Shown: positions 47,125 through 58,550, counted from the first letter of the stretch. The stretch is DNA of 64,000 nucleotides from Aporrectodea caliginosa (GCA_020284085.1 JACEVL010000160.1:98501-162500), one strand, 5' to 3'. The notes: a model not told the origin generated them from the letters alone. Program-made: numbers and translations.

Positions 47125-47500
47125 GAAGGCCCTACTTGGCCTTGTGGTCTTACTTGGCCTTGTGGTCTTACTTGGCCTCGTGGTCTGACTTGGACTCGTG
47201 GTCTGACTTGGACGCGTGGTCTGACTTGGCCTCGTGGTCTGACTTGACCTCGTGGTCTAACGTTGCCTCTTGGTAACTTGGCCTCGTGGTCTAATGGTGC
47301 CTCTTGGTCTGACTTGGCCTCGTGGTCTAACGTTGCCTCTTGGTATGACTTGGCCTCCTGTTCATATAGGCCTCTTGGTCTGACGTGGCCTAATGGTCTA
47401 ACGGTGCCTCTGGTCTGACTTGGCCTCTTGATCTGACTTTGCCTTTTGGTCTGACTTAGTCTTGTGATATGATTTGGCCTCCTGTTCATATAGGCTCAGT
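47125..47500. repeat. 18-bp minisatellite, GGCCTCGTGGTCTGACTT units
   Basis: About 20 units, clean on the left and more variable on the right, with a longer variant containing CTCCTGTTCATATAGG twice. Because 18 is a multiple of three, the minus strand is open across much of it and would encode hexapeptides of the QVRPRG type. There is no start or splice context to support translation. Confidence 0.92.
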
Positions 47501-47563
47501 CTCGATAATATCAGTGCTGTGCGGTTTATAACCTTAAACACTAAATACAGAATCTGAATATGA

Positions 47564-47565
<2 letters not shown>

Positions 47566-47618
<53 letters not shown>
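47566..47618. repeat. (TA)n microsatellite
   Basis: About 25 TA units. Confidence 0.95.
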
Positions 47619-47621
<3 letters not shown>

Positions 47622-47976
47622 GCAGAAATGCAATCAATTCCGAATTATAAACGAGCAAAGGTCTTAAAGCCTCCGACGAAATAGATTCAGATAGCGGAAG
47701 TAAGCAGAAACAGAGCGAAACGGAGAGAAGCAGAGTTAAGTATAACGATACCGATACTGTCTGCCTAACTGACAGCGACAGATAGACAGACAGGTGGCAG
47801 GCAGAGACAGGCAGTCACATTCAGACAAGAATAAAGATGAAAAAGAAGCAGACAGGCAATGACACAGGGAGACAGACTTACAGATGGATAGACGGAGAGG
47901 AAAAAGACTGGTATATAGACAGCCAAAGAAACAGACCGTCTGACAGGCAGATACTGTAGATTAGCGTATAGAAACT
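47619..47976. repeat. GACA/CAGA-rich low-complexity stretch
   Basis: Purine-rich sequence with recurrent GACAGACAGG and GGAGACAGAC. No ORF of interest. Confidence 0.6.
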
Positions 47977-47984
47977 ATAGAAAC

Positions 47985-48762
47985 CATAGTTGTAAAAAAC
48001 GTTTTTTCGTTTTTATTATTTTCCAAAATACGTCGTTGTTTTCGTTTTTTATTTCTCATCTCGTTTTTTTCCGTTTTTTATTTTTTTATGTAACTTGATT
48101 TATTTATTTACTGTCTGTTATTATTTGTTTACTTTCATTCTTGTCTGATATCCCTTACGTTGTCTCCGTCCTTTCAAGGATGATGATCTAATTTACGTCA
48201 CTATTTAGTGTCATCAGTTGAGAAATAAAATAGCACAGAACAGGAAATAAAATTTATAAAAGTTATTTGAATTTCTAAGTTATCCAAAATCCGAAATGTT
48301 GTCTTTATAAACAGTAATCTTAGATTGACTAATAAACTGACTCCATAATATATTATTACGTTCTTATAATATAAGTCAAAATCTAGGCCTATAGTTACAA
48401 AATTTAGTTTTTAATTGTTTATGTCAGCATGGACTTATGTGGACTTGTGTATACAATTTAAATTTGAAAAGATTTCAGTATTTTTAATAACTCAATTTCT
48501 TATTAAACCAAACTTATGAAAAAGAAAATATTATTGTTGTAGATTAATGTTACTTGGTGTTTACTTATAAAGTTATGTTATTTGCTGGTTAAAATTAAAT
48601 TGTGTAAACAAGGTTTTTAATTTTAAAATGCACAAAAAAATGTAACAAAGTCAAATTATTTTCTTTTCCGGTTTTTTCTCGTTTTTTCCGTCTTTTTCTT
48701 TTTTCAAAAAAAACGACGTTTTATTTCGTTTTTATTTTGTTTCTACCGTTTTTACAACTATG
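47985..48762. mobile_element. hAT element, 778 bp, with T-rich subterminal repeats and perfect 8-bp target duplication
   Basis: The ends CATAGTTGTAAAAAACG and (reversed) CATAGTTGTAAAAACGG are flanked by ATAGAAAC on both sides (47,977-47,984 and 48,763-48,770). Both subterminal regions carry many CGTTTTT motifs on the same strand. The interior is AT-rich and has no transposase. Confidence 0.92.
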
Positions 48763-48774
48763 ATAGAAACAGTG

Positions 48775-49095
<321 letters not shown>

Positions 49096-49320
49096 AGAAG
49101 GGCAGTCATTTGAGCTAGACTGAGAAGCAGCTACATGTATGGTGATAAAGTGTTAGCAACTTCATTTTCTTAACCCCGGCATGTGAAGATGGGCGATCAG
49201 TCCTCTTCCTTGCCGCCTGATCTTTCCACAGTGTGCGGTCAATGTACTCATTATAGTTGAGCAGACTATGGGGCTTAGTTGGTGAAATCTCGGAACAAAT
49301 TCTACCCGATACTGAAATAG

Positions 49321-50050
49321 AATAAAATCGATAATATCGCCTGCATTTTATGAGTGCTTATTATAGTTGGCTAGTTCCCAGAAATGCACACACTGGCTTT
49401 ACTGTCTATCATGCATGTAACAGTGTTTACTTCTTTATCACCCTCCCTTCTTTCCAATATTACCCTCTGCGTCTCTTCCTTCACGTCATTCTTCTCCCAT
49501 CTCTCCTCTTCTGCCTCCTCCTGTTGATTGTCATCGCACTGACTCAATCCGCAGCACATAAGAATGATAAGAGGCGAATGGCGTTCATATATTATTATCG
49601 ATCGGTTGCAAGGGAATTGCACCGTTGCCGCCTCAACCAACATCGTTCCCTTGTGACGATGACGACGACGACGACGACGTTCCTCTAGTCAGGTCGATTG
49701 GTCGCGATCTCAAATCCAGCGTCCGGTTGCCTGCCTGCCTTCTTGCCTTGCTTCTGACCCCTGACCCAGAGCCCTGACCATACCACGAAAGCCAGCTACA
49801 GCATATACTGCGGAGTCATTTGCGACACTATGAGACGGACTGTTGCTGATGAGATTATGTTGGGTTGCTGTGAGTTTATAGTTAAGATGAACAAAGGCCC
49901 AGTCAAAAAAAGAATGCAAGAAACTAATGAAGAGCGAATCGAATGGAACGGCAGAACTGAATAGAATATAGAAAATGAAGTCTATAAGAATCAGGTTGTT
50001 TGGTCAGCTTCGGTGCCAGGGTTAGGCTGAGCCGAGCATGCAGTGATATG
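49321..50050. other. Gene-free stretch
   Basis: Overlapping plus and minus ORFs (49,350-49,688) end in an ACGACGACGACG run (49,657-49,679); no splice support. Nothing else recognised. Confidence 0.4.
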
Positions 50051-50053
50051 GTC

Positions 50054-50125
50054 AGTGCCGGATTTAAGTATAAGCCAAACAAGCCATGGCTTATGGCCTC
50101 GCGTTGCCAAAGGCCTCATTTGAGA
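50054..50125 (+). mobile_element. hAT-like terminus (CAGTGCCGGATTTA)
   Basis: CAGTGCCGGATTTAAGTATA then GGCCTCGCGTTGCC...AGGCCTC. A related end on the minus strand lies near 59,370-59,438 (GAGCCGGATTTACCATTA). No matching target duplication found. Confidence 0.4.
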
Positions 50126-50254
50126 AAAATAACTGTCACGCGGATAGGAGGCTACTTCGAACACAATATTTCCAATAATTATTGATCAGCTACAAAATTA
50201 GTTTGAGCAAACGAGCAGCAGCATTTGAAGCCATTGCTGATACTTGTTCTTGTT

Positions 50255-50420
50255 TAATTGTAATCGTAATCGTAATCGTAATCTCCAAATTTCTAAAGCG
50301 CTACTCTAAAGCGAAGCGCAGAGCACCAGCTTATTCACGAGCGCTGCGTCGTATCAGAGGGGTTGTCCAGAGATCGATTATTATGCCATTGAGAGTGAAT
50401 CCAGGAATGGCAAATCTTTG
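50255..50420 (-). mobile_element. Retroelement 3' end with (ATTACG)n tail
   Basis: Plus-strand TAATCGTAATCGTAATC is followed by CCAAATTTCTAAAGCGC and CACCAGCTTATTCACGAGCG. The same block recurs at 55,955-56,035 (CCAAATTTCTAAAGCGTTGC, CACTAGCTTATTCACGAGCG), so it is a shared 3' end. Confidence 0.7.
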
Positions 50421-50814
50421 TAAATGCCGCACTTCTGATAGCTTATTAATATTATCGCGTACTTCTGAACAAAGTTCCTATGAGCCAGATTCCTCAGTCT
50501 CACCCACATCAAGTAAGCCCAAGATGCTCTACAAACTGTCTCCATAGAGTGCAAGTAGACAGCGACTTCGAGGAAGTGAGTAAATAAGCAACAAAGTTAG
50601 TTAGTGAAGCATTTTAAAATGCCATAGATTCGTTTTAGCAGATCTTAGAAAGTTTCGCACGGTACTCAATGTGCCGTCTAATAGCCTACCAAAATCATAA
50701 GCGGCCATAACCAAGCTGCCACCTTAATTGCAGAACGCCAGCGGAAGTTCAAAACTTTGAATGACGTTCAACATAAAGACAACATGGCATTCAAAAATAA
50801 TAACTTATATTTTA

Positions 50815-51420
50815 ATTGTAATTGTAATAAGATATTCATACAGTACCTCTCCCAAGAAAAACACCGCTGAACAAATGTTTTTTGAAGTGCCTAGTAATGA
50901 GTAAATAGCCCGGACATTCCCGAAATGGCATCGCCATTCGCCAAACACAAATCAAAGTCTTAAATTCAGTACGTGGCACATAGGCAGCCAATGAAAGTAC
51001 GTCACGCATGAAACGCGTGATATGGTCACATTTTAAATGCCATCAATTAGTCTGGCAGCTGCACACAGCACACGTTCAATCTTCCCGATGAACCCCAGAG
51101 GGAAGCCCGTATAGATTGCGCAACAGTAGTCAATCTTGCTACTAACAAAAGCACCGACAAGAGTAAGTGCAGAATTAGGCGAGAGTGAGAATGAGAAATG
51201 ACCCGTAATTGACGCAGCTAATCAAAGCAAGCGCGACATGTTTAGAAAAAGTTAAGTTGGTAGCTAGGCAACCTATGTTAGAGAGTTGGACCAGCCACAG
51301 TAAAGCTTAGGCCTATATATGCTGCATTGTGAAAGTTCGGTGCGATGGGGCCACCCTCTCATCAGGGGCAGGAGAGCGGAAAATTCGACATCTGCGGCCA
51401 AGAATAGATTGGACCAAGAT
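50815..51420 (-). mobile_element. LINE reverse-transcriptase fragment
   Basis: On the minus strand near 51,080-51,140 the translation reads KIDYCCAIYTGFPLGFIG, the RIDYCN..(Y)TGLP-type block of CR1/L2 reverse transcriptases. Flanking sequence continues the family with many breaks. A TTACAATTACAA-like tail lies at the low end (50,815-50,830). Confidence 0.8.
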
Positions 51421-51429
51421 ATTAGAGAG

Positions 51430-51595
51430 TGACGCGGTAATTTTTCCCGCGATAAAGCCGCGGCAAATAGCGCGGTAATGGAGGCAACAATTTCGATTTT
51501 ACCCCGGTAGTGGGTTTACTGTCGCGGTAAAACCGCGGCGATATATGGAGAATGAGCCGGCGATAAAACCGCGGTAATGAAACTATCATAGTCTA
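51430..51595. repeat. Cluster of CGCGGTAA / TTACCGCG palindromic motifs
   Basis: GACGCGGTAATTTTTCCCGC, AGCCGCGGCAAATAGCGCGG, GTCGCGGTAAAACCGCGGCG and GCGATAAAACCGCGGTAATG lie within 165 bp. Each is an inverted CGCGGTAA-type pair around a short A/T spacer. It is strongly CpG-rich in AT-rich surroundings. Confidence 0.8.
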
Positions 51596-52070
51596 TAGTC
51601 TATACACTTTATATACTATATGGCCTATAGTATACAGGGCGATGTTGAAATGGAGGATTTTTGTTTTCTGAGCTGTAACTAATCAGAAATAGTCATGACT
51701 TAGTTAATGCAAACTTTCGATAAGATAATCTGTTTTTGCGTGTTTTATTCATTCAATCAGTAATACAAATTATAAAATAGGGCCTACAAGCGAAAAATTG
51801 CTTTTTTAATATTAATTGGTGAAAACTTTTTTTCGAGGGATCAGATGTAGCGCTGCGGAGATGGGGATAGGGAAAAAACCTGCGGGGATGAGAAAGACTT
51901 ACTGATTGCGGGGCGGGGATGGGGATGAGATTGTCTCCCGAGTCACTCTTTACAGCATGCATAGCCCCTAAGATAATACGCAGCACAATACAATACAACT
52001 GAATCTCGTTTTTGCTTTCCTACCAAAGCTCAGAAGTGTACAAACGACCAAACGACAGAACATCAATGGC
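51596..52070. other. Gene-free stretch, nothing recognised
   Basis: Includes a purine-rich GGGGATGGGGATAGGG-like patch near 51,855-51,930. Confidence 0.4.
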
Positions 52071-52074
52071 GCTT

Positions 52075-52231
52075 AATTAAGAGTTGCTTGAGTTTTAAGC
52101 CAGATCCATATTGTGAGAATCTGACGCAGGTGGTAGAAACAAATTCGACACACGTTCTTCACATGCTCTGAGAAGGCCAATTTCTGATCCAAGGTCACAG
52201 GACTCTGATCATGCATGCACAGACTGTAGTT

Positions 52232-52317
<86 letters not shown>

Positions 52318-52640
52318 TGTAGCAATGCTGCAAACAAGGCAACTAAAGTTTAGAAATATGCATGGCCACAAACACCAAACCGGATTAATTAGGTTTTCTC
52401 TGGGTTCAGCCGAAGGTGGGCTTCATCCAGACACCAAGCACCTCTGATGTCTGAGATATCGTCTGCACTAACGAGATAGCACATACAGCTGAGTGCCATG
52501 GACAATTGGACATTTGCAGGCTGTCGCAACCCTATCCATCAAAGGGCTAGGTTTAATTCACCGAGGTATAGGGTACAAAGTAGGACTGTAAGATTGAAAC
52601 ATATGCACACAACGTGAGATTATGACCCAGTCAGACCGTG
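52075..52640 (-). mobile_element. LINE fragment interrupted by a (TA)n microsatellite
   Basis: The minus strand at 52,090-52,210 encodes LDQKLAFSEHVKNVCRICFY then HLRQI, the LD..LSF..HV...CR.C(F/Y)..LRQ block seen in the other LINEs. The (TA)n at 52,231-52,315 follows. LINE-like sequence may resume at about 52,390-52,450. Confidence 0.75.
52231..52315. repeat. (TA)n microsatellite
   Basis: About 42 TA units with one G interruption. Confidence 0.97.
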
Positions 52641-52644
52641 TGGA

Positions 52645-53250
52645 ATCAAAATCAGAATCAAACTAACCGTATGAGAGCGCCCTTAAAGGAATGAACGCAA
52701 CCAAGTCAGATTAAGCAAGCAAATAGGTATATTCTTTATTACTACACTTGCAAACGCACAGTGGGACACACAGCAGGAAACATTGTTATAATACATCAAA
52801 GTAATAATTAGTAATTAAAGATGTAAATTAAATGAGAAGTTGAGTGAAATGAATACAATTTTAGTGTTGAATGTTGAATTCTTGTTTGGAAATACTTGCC
52901 TCAGACAGATAATTCATTCTGATCTCATTTGTTGGAATGCCTTCGTTTCTTTCGGACTCTTTTCTACCTGGCCAAAGTAACAATAAAGCTGCCATTCAAA
53001 TCGCAATAAAAAAACACCTGATTCATATTTCATAAACAGATTGTAGAATGATGTGAGAAACAGAGGAGACATTTCATGCATATTTAGATAAATGTATATT
53101 ATTTTTAAATTCCAGTGTGTAATCTAGATAGAGAAAGTTATTGTTTTGATTCTATGGTATTGAAATTCTCCTATACTATGTTGTTGGGATGTCAATATGT
53201 TATCATTACACTCTAAGAAAATGAAACAGTGGCAGGAAGGGGACATCTAA
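52645..53250. other. Gene-free stretch left of the palindromic array
   Basis: AT-rich, nothing recognised. Confidence 0.45.
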
Positions 53251-53254
53251 CGCA

Positions 53255-54935
53255 ACGTTAAAAACGGTGTGGGGTAATTTTTACCCCAATGAAATTGTTA
53301 ATATCTCAGCTCATAGGTTAGGTGCACTAAGAAATGAAGTATCGATTTCAAAAGTTCCAAGGTCAAGGAATAAACTAATCGTAGTGGCAATAGTGTTGGA
53401 ATAGTACTATTCAAGATGGCGGCCATTATGCCCGCCAAAACACAGAAATATGGATATCTCAGATCACAGGTAAGCTACAAATGACAAATGAAGTGTCGTT
53501 TTCTTTATTTTCGAGGTCAAGGAATCGAATTCTCTTAGTGGTAGTATTGTAGGGTTGATACATCTAAGATGACGGCCAGGATGGCCACCTAATCAACGAA
53601 ATATTTATATCTAGCTCATAGATAAGCTACAGTGACAAATAAAGTGTCCAATTTGTTTTTCAAGGTCAAGGAAACGAATTATTGCAGAGGCAATAGTATT
53701 GAAATACCACTATTCAAGATGGCGGCCATATTGGCTGCCGAAACAGAAATATTATATACAACTGAGCTCATAGATAAGCTAGAATAAAGTGTCTATTTTA
53801 ATATGTCCGAGGTCAAGGAATCAATTTCTAGTAGTGGTAATAGTGTAGGATTGTTGCTATCCAAGATGGCGGCCAATGTGGATGCCAAAACAAAAAACTA
53901 CGTATATTTGAGCTCACAGGAAAACTCCAATGACAAATGATGTGTCGAATTTTATATTTTTCAGATCTAGGAATAGGTTTCGCATAGCGGCGATAGTGTG
54001 CGAGTGTTACTTTCCAAGATGGCGGCCAATATTGCCGCCAAAACACGAGAATATGTATATCTCAGCTCAGAGTTTTGTTTTGGCTGCCATATTTGTCAAC
54101 ATCTTGGAAAGTAACGCTCGCACATTATTGCCGCTACCATAAGTCGAGTCCTGGAGCTTGAAAATATTAAATTCGACACCTAATGTGTTATTCTAGCTTG
54201 CTTATGAGCTTATAATTATATACATAGTTTCTTTTAGCAGACATATTTGCCGCCATCTTGGAAAGTAGCACTCTCGCATTATTGCCGATACGAAACACCG
54301 ATTCCTAGACCTTCAATATATGAAATTCGACACTTCATTTGTTATTCTAGCTTACCTACGAGCTGAGATATAGGCATACTTATTCTTGTGTTTCGGCGGC
54401 CATATTGGCTGCCATCTTGGAAAGTAAAACTTGCACACTATTGCCGCTACGATAAATCGATTCCTTGACCTTGAAAACATAAAATTCGATACTTTATTTG
54501 TTATTCTAGCTTACATATGAGCTCAGACATACATGGTTTTTTGTTTTGTCGGCCATATTGGTCGCCATATTTGAAAATAAACTCTTCGAAATTATTGCAA
54601 CTACTGAAATTCAATTCCACTGTAGACTCAACACTTTATTTCCGATTGTAGGTTACTTATGAGCATATATCTGTCAAAAACACATTTTCATTATGATTGG
54701 AAAAAATACGACGTTGAGGACGATGTGGGGTAAATATTTACCCCATGACACTTTGGACTCAAAAATCTTTTCCCCACAACATGACATTATGATGGTTTTG
54801 GTGTCAGAATATGTCATTGGTCGAAACTTGTAAACACATGGAATGTCAAATTATACCTACCTAGAGTTGCTCCGCAATCAACATCCAAACACCGCTGGGG
54901 TACAGTAATTATTTACCCCACGCCGTCCTATGAAG
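53255..54935. repeat. Palindromic array of about 150-bp units with YY1-like and TCAAGGTCA-like motifs
   Basis: Forward units start with CAAGATGGCGGCC at 53,412, 53,715, 53,862 and 54,015, with a degenerate one at 53,565; spacing is about 147-153 bp. Orientation flips near 54,075. Inverted units carry GCCGCCATCTTGG at 54,249, a near copy at 54,407 and weak ones at 54,095 and 54,561. Between boxes each unit has GAAATATGTATATCTCAGCT, GACAAATGAAGTGTCG and (T)CAAGGTCAAGGAAT-type blocks. The ends show ACGGTGTGGGGTAATTTTTA (53,263) and, reversed, ACGGCGTGGGGTAAATAA (54,932). A third copy of that end motif lies at about 54,718. It looks like a foldback-type mobile element or composite satellite; no ORF is present. 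Confidence 0.85.
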
Positions 54936-54944
54936 GTTAAATGG

Positions 54945-55165
54945 GAGCTGGATTGGGTAAAATAATTGCATAAATGGAAGCTGGATTGACGAAAATAGTT
55001 TACCGTGAAACTACAAGTTGGATTGATCAGAATAATTCTTTGCTTAAATGGAAGTGGGATTGATGAAAAGAATTCATGTTAAATAGAAGTGGGATTGATG
55101 AAAAGAATTCCTGCTAAATAGAAGTCGGATTGATGAAAAGATAAACTGCAGTTGAAATGGATACA
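54945..55165. repeat. Minisatellite with about 40-bp units (GGAAGTGGGATTGATGAAAA)
   Basis: Five to six units, each with a (G/A)GAAG(T/C)(G/T)GGATTGA core; the last three are most alike and share GATGAAAAGAATTC. It directly follows the palindromic array. Confidence 0.85.
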
Positions 55166-55950
55166 TTTTACTAGTAATTTCAATTTCGGACAGCCTTTCA
55201 GAGGATTGCCCGAATATTTCATATTCGTGACATCTGAAGAATTAGTCGCCAGTTTGTCTGTCATGGTTTGTTTAGAAAATGTCTTGCTCTTGATATATCC
55301 GTGTTGAATATTGTAACCCGTCTCTTATTGATAGTTCAAAGGGTTATTTGATGAAGCTTCTAAGGTTGAAGACAACCTGGCCAGAGCTATCAATAAAATC
55401 TAAAAAAACATATATCTTTCGTCTGAAAATTGTTGCATTGGCTATCCATGGAAACGAGAATAATAATTTTCAAGATATAATTATTTCTACGACGTTCTAA
55501 GTGTACAATTTGAATTTGGTTAACCTTGCCATCTTCCTGCTATGCTGATCCCAAAATTGTTGTCACTGTTCGAGTTTGTCATCAGCCGCCTGCCTCAGTC
55601 TGCTTGTATCGTGGACAACAATGACATCACTTAGTGGGCGTGCCTTTTCCTCGTGTTGACCTTTAGATCTTTATTAAATTTTTTATCTCTTTATATCTCT
55701 TTCTATACTCATTTCCTCCGTAGGCTGTTTTCGTGTCGTCTCGGATTTCCATCTTGACTGTCGACTACACTAACCCTATCAGTTTTGACGCACACGCCGA
55801 TTCTGCTTAACAGAGACCATCGTCCGATGCCTTGAGCAATATTACGGCGGCGCCATAAATGTTTTCTCATAGCTATATTATATTATAGCACAAGTTGTAT
55901 CATTAAAACGCTTGGATCGAATATCAGTAACAAGATCGTAATATTATTAG
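55166..55950. other. Gene-free stretch, nothing recognised
   Basis: No splice-flanked ORF or repeat ends. Mildly pyrimidine-rich near 55,660-55,740. Confidence 0.45.
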
Positions 55951-55954
55951 TAAA

Positions 55955-56035
55955 CTCCAAATTTCTAAAGCGTTGCTCTAAAGCTAAGCGCTGGGCACTA
56001 GCTTATTCACGAGCGTTGCATCGTGTCAGAAGAGT
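55955..56035 (-). mobile_element. Retroelement 3' end, second copy
   Basis: Matches 50,282-50,345 (CCAAATTTCTAAAGCG, CTTATTCACGAGCG). Confidence 0.65.
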
Positions 56036-56313
56036 GTCAAGGGAGCAGTCCCAGTCCGGTTGCCACAGAGACCAAAGTGGAGAGGTAGAGGAGCTGGTAA
56101 GGTGGGTTTTGTTGAGGACGAGAAAGTCTTGAGGATGGAGGACTGGATGATTTCGGATCACTGCATTATTTCTCAAGAGCAGTTCTAAATGAATGCATCT
56201 GTCGTCTGGTATAATAATAACGCAAAACTAAAACACATTTTATTTCGTCCTAACTGTTCAACCGATATCCTCGTGCTTTCGCAGTAACTACATGTCTAAA
56301 TTGTCATTGTAAT

Positions 56314-56385
56314 GTCAGATGGGAAATGTTCTGTCTTACATACAGGTCACCCATCCACTGCTTGGATGGGTGACCTTCATCTGAC
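56314..56385. repeat. Perfect short-loop hairpin with second outer stem
   Basis: AGGTCACCCATCCA (56,344-56,357) pairs perfectly with TGGATGGGTGACCT (56,363-56,376) across a 5-nt loop. GTCAGATG (56,314-56,321) pairs with CATCTGAC (56,378-56,385) outside it. Function unknown. Confidence 0.85.
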
Positions 56386-56486
56386 GCCCAAGCAGCCGTA
56401 CATAATTTATCAGTCGGTAAACGAGAAGCAAAAATGTGCGCTGTTCATAGTTGCTGTATTCGATTTTGCGTCACACCTACCTTATA

Positions 56487-56519
<33 letters not shown>

Positions 56520-57045
56520 ATTCACGGCTTCACCATACACATGAATGCGTTGACCACCTCTGAGGAGATGAGAGGATGTATAAAGCATCTGCTTCCAGTT
56601 GCAGTATGACTAACCACTGTAGGATATATACGTACATGTATGCAGCATATGACTTCGGCCACGTCGTGTGGTTTGCGGGAAAATAATGGACAGAAAGAAG
56701 AGAACGAAAAGCGGGTCAGGCATGGACTGTATTATCTGATGGATTTGATGGATTTGAATCACGATTACCTCTGACAGAACAGCTATCGACCTTCTGCATA
56801 TCGTTAGCAAAGGTCTGCTAGCGTTTGACAGGAGAAGACCAGCATATAGACCGTTCCGAGAATCGACAGAAGGGAAATGCCCTGAGAGTTACCGCAGTCC
56901 CCGCGACCGCCCTTATCCTTGCATAGAGGAATTATAATTATAAATCGTCTGGTCCAGTCATCCAGTTCCGGACTATCCTTGTAAAGCGGCTGAGCTAGTA
57001 GGTTGACACCGCCTCTCCCTTCTTCTTAAGCATATGCGCCGGTTA
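56386..57045. other. Gene-free stretch with a (GTAT)n run
   Basis: (GTAT)n at about 56,494-56,520. No gene recognised. Confidence 0.45.
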
Positions 57046-57266
57046 CATACTGTGTGGCGCGGTGGCCGACTGGTTAGAGCGGTCAACCTGTAGGCTACGG
57101 GTTCGACTGTGTAGGGACCGTGAGCAAGTCTTTCGCACACAATATTATTGCTCTGCAATAGGCCTATAATTGCATCTGCGCCGCCGAGGCGTGAGCACTT
57201 CTGAGCTTTGGGCCTCCTTCGGAAGAACAGCGATATCAAATGCAGTTTTATTGTATTGTATTGTTT
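57046..57266 (+). repeat. tRNA-derived SINE with (TTGTA)n tail
   Basis: The head GCGCGGTGGCCGACTGGTTA (A-box-like) and CTACGGGTTCGACTGTG (B-box-like) sit about 40 bp apart, as in tRNA genes. The body ends CTTCGGAAGAACAGCGATAT with tail TTTTATTGTATTGTATTG. It is not an intact tRNA: the acceptor and anticodon stems do not pair well. Confidence 0.85.
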
Positions 57267-57617
57267 ACAGGAAACCATCCTGTTCTGCCGACAGCGTACC
57301 TCAGCCATCAGCCACAAACGCCTCTTGTTTATTGGGTGGGAGCAGTTGACGAATCTGGCTCATAGGCTTGTTATATGGGATCCTCTCATGTCGCAGACGA
57401 AGAGCGGCTGAAGAGGTCTTCGTAATATTTCCTCTACAGCTTACTAAACTGGCCTGGCTCTTATCGCCCAGTAGCTGCCCGACGCGTTTTTTTTATTATC
57501 ATACATGTATAGCTTATTAACATGGCGTAATTATCATAGCTTATTATTAAAATAGACCTATAATACTTTTAAAGATGCAAGGTTATCGTATTTTTCTTTA
57601 ATAATAAGCTATTTGCT
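57267..57617. other. Gene-free stretch, nothing recognised
   Basis: AT-rich toward the right; short ORFs only. Confidence 0.45.
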
Positions 57618-57680
57618 TTCTTTAGCAATATCGTGGTTGTCGTTTATTGAATAAGCAACAACCACGCTATTGTTAAAGAA
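57618..57680. repeat. 63-nt hairpin
   Basis: A 23-nt left arm (57,618-57,640, core CGTGGTTGT) pairs with the right arm (57,658-57,680, core ACAACCACG) with two mismatches and a 17-nt loop. The size resembles a small-RNA precursor; no evidence of expression. Confidence 0.8.
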
Positions 57681-58550
57681 CTTTATTCTGCAATTTCCGA
57701 GGGCAATCCACGCCGAAACCGGTTTGAAGGGGAAGATATGCGACCGAGCCACCCGCAGTAAAGATCCGGGAAGATTGGCGTAATCCTGTTAAATCTGGCT
57801 GAATCCATGGCCGGATTAAAACCATTTGATCCGCTTTTGTGCCGAATGATGAAAATATTGTAAGAGGTGGCATTCAAATCTAAGTCTGTAGGTAATGCCT
57901 TGACTCGATATGCGAAGGTTTCATGTTCAAATTTTTAGTCACGTTGTCATAATATAATTCCTATTATATCCCTGTAAATCAAATATGAAAAGGGGCAACA
58001 TACGTAGATGTCCACTTAAGTGAAGTTCTTGTATACGATGTTGTTGATGACCTACCATTTGATGTGATGGGAGAAGGCATTTCATCACTGCACACAAGAT
58101 CGATCCTGTGAAGAACAGAAAACAACTAAGGCAAGTAAGTATAAAAGACGGACCTTGCGGAAATTATATGTCACTTTCAAAGCCGTAGCTACTTAGTGCA
58201 CTTCGCAATGTCAACAAATAGGGATAGATTTACATATACATGTATTCTATCCCTAGGTTAAAAGTAAACCGCAGTGGTGGTTAAGAATCTTACCCGGGAT
58301 GGTTTTACATATCCCTGGACGTTCAGTCCCATTAATTGTTCTCTTGCCTACACTCTAAATAGAATACACAAACCTATACCACCAAGTTGCATGTGGCTGG
58401 TGGGAGATGGCCACAGAAGTTTTTCAGTTTTTATTTATGTTTGCTTGAGCTCAGCATGACTTTGAAACAGATGATGCAATTAATGTAGGCCTATTGTAAC
58501 AGTCCTGGGTGTCTATAAGCACTCCACTATGTATACATTGTCTACAGGGT
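57681..58550. other. Gene-free stretch, nothing recognised
   Basis: Two overlapping minus ORFs (57,673-57,877) of about 65 codons without splice support. Confidence 0.4.

Noticed and set aside
57046..57130. Possible functional tRNA gene
   Set aside because: A- and B-box-like motifs are present, but the acceptor and anticodon stems do not form and a SINE body and tail follow.
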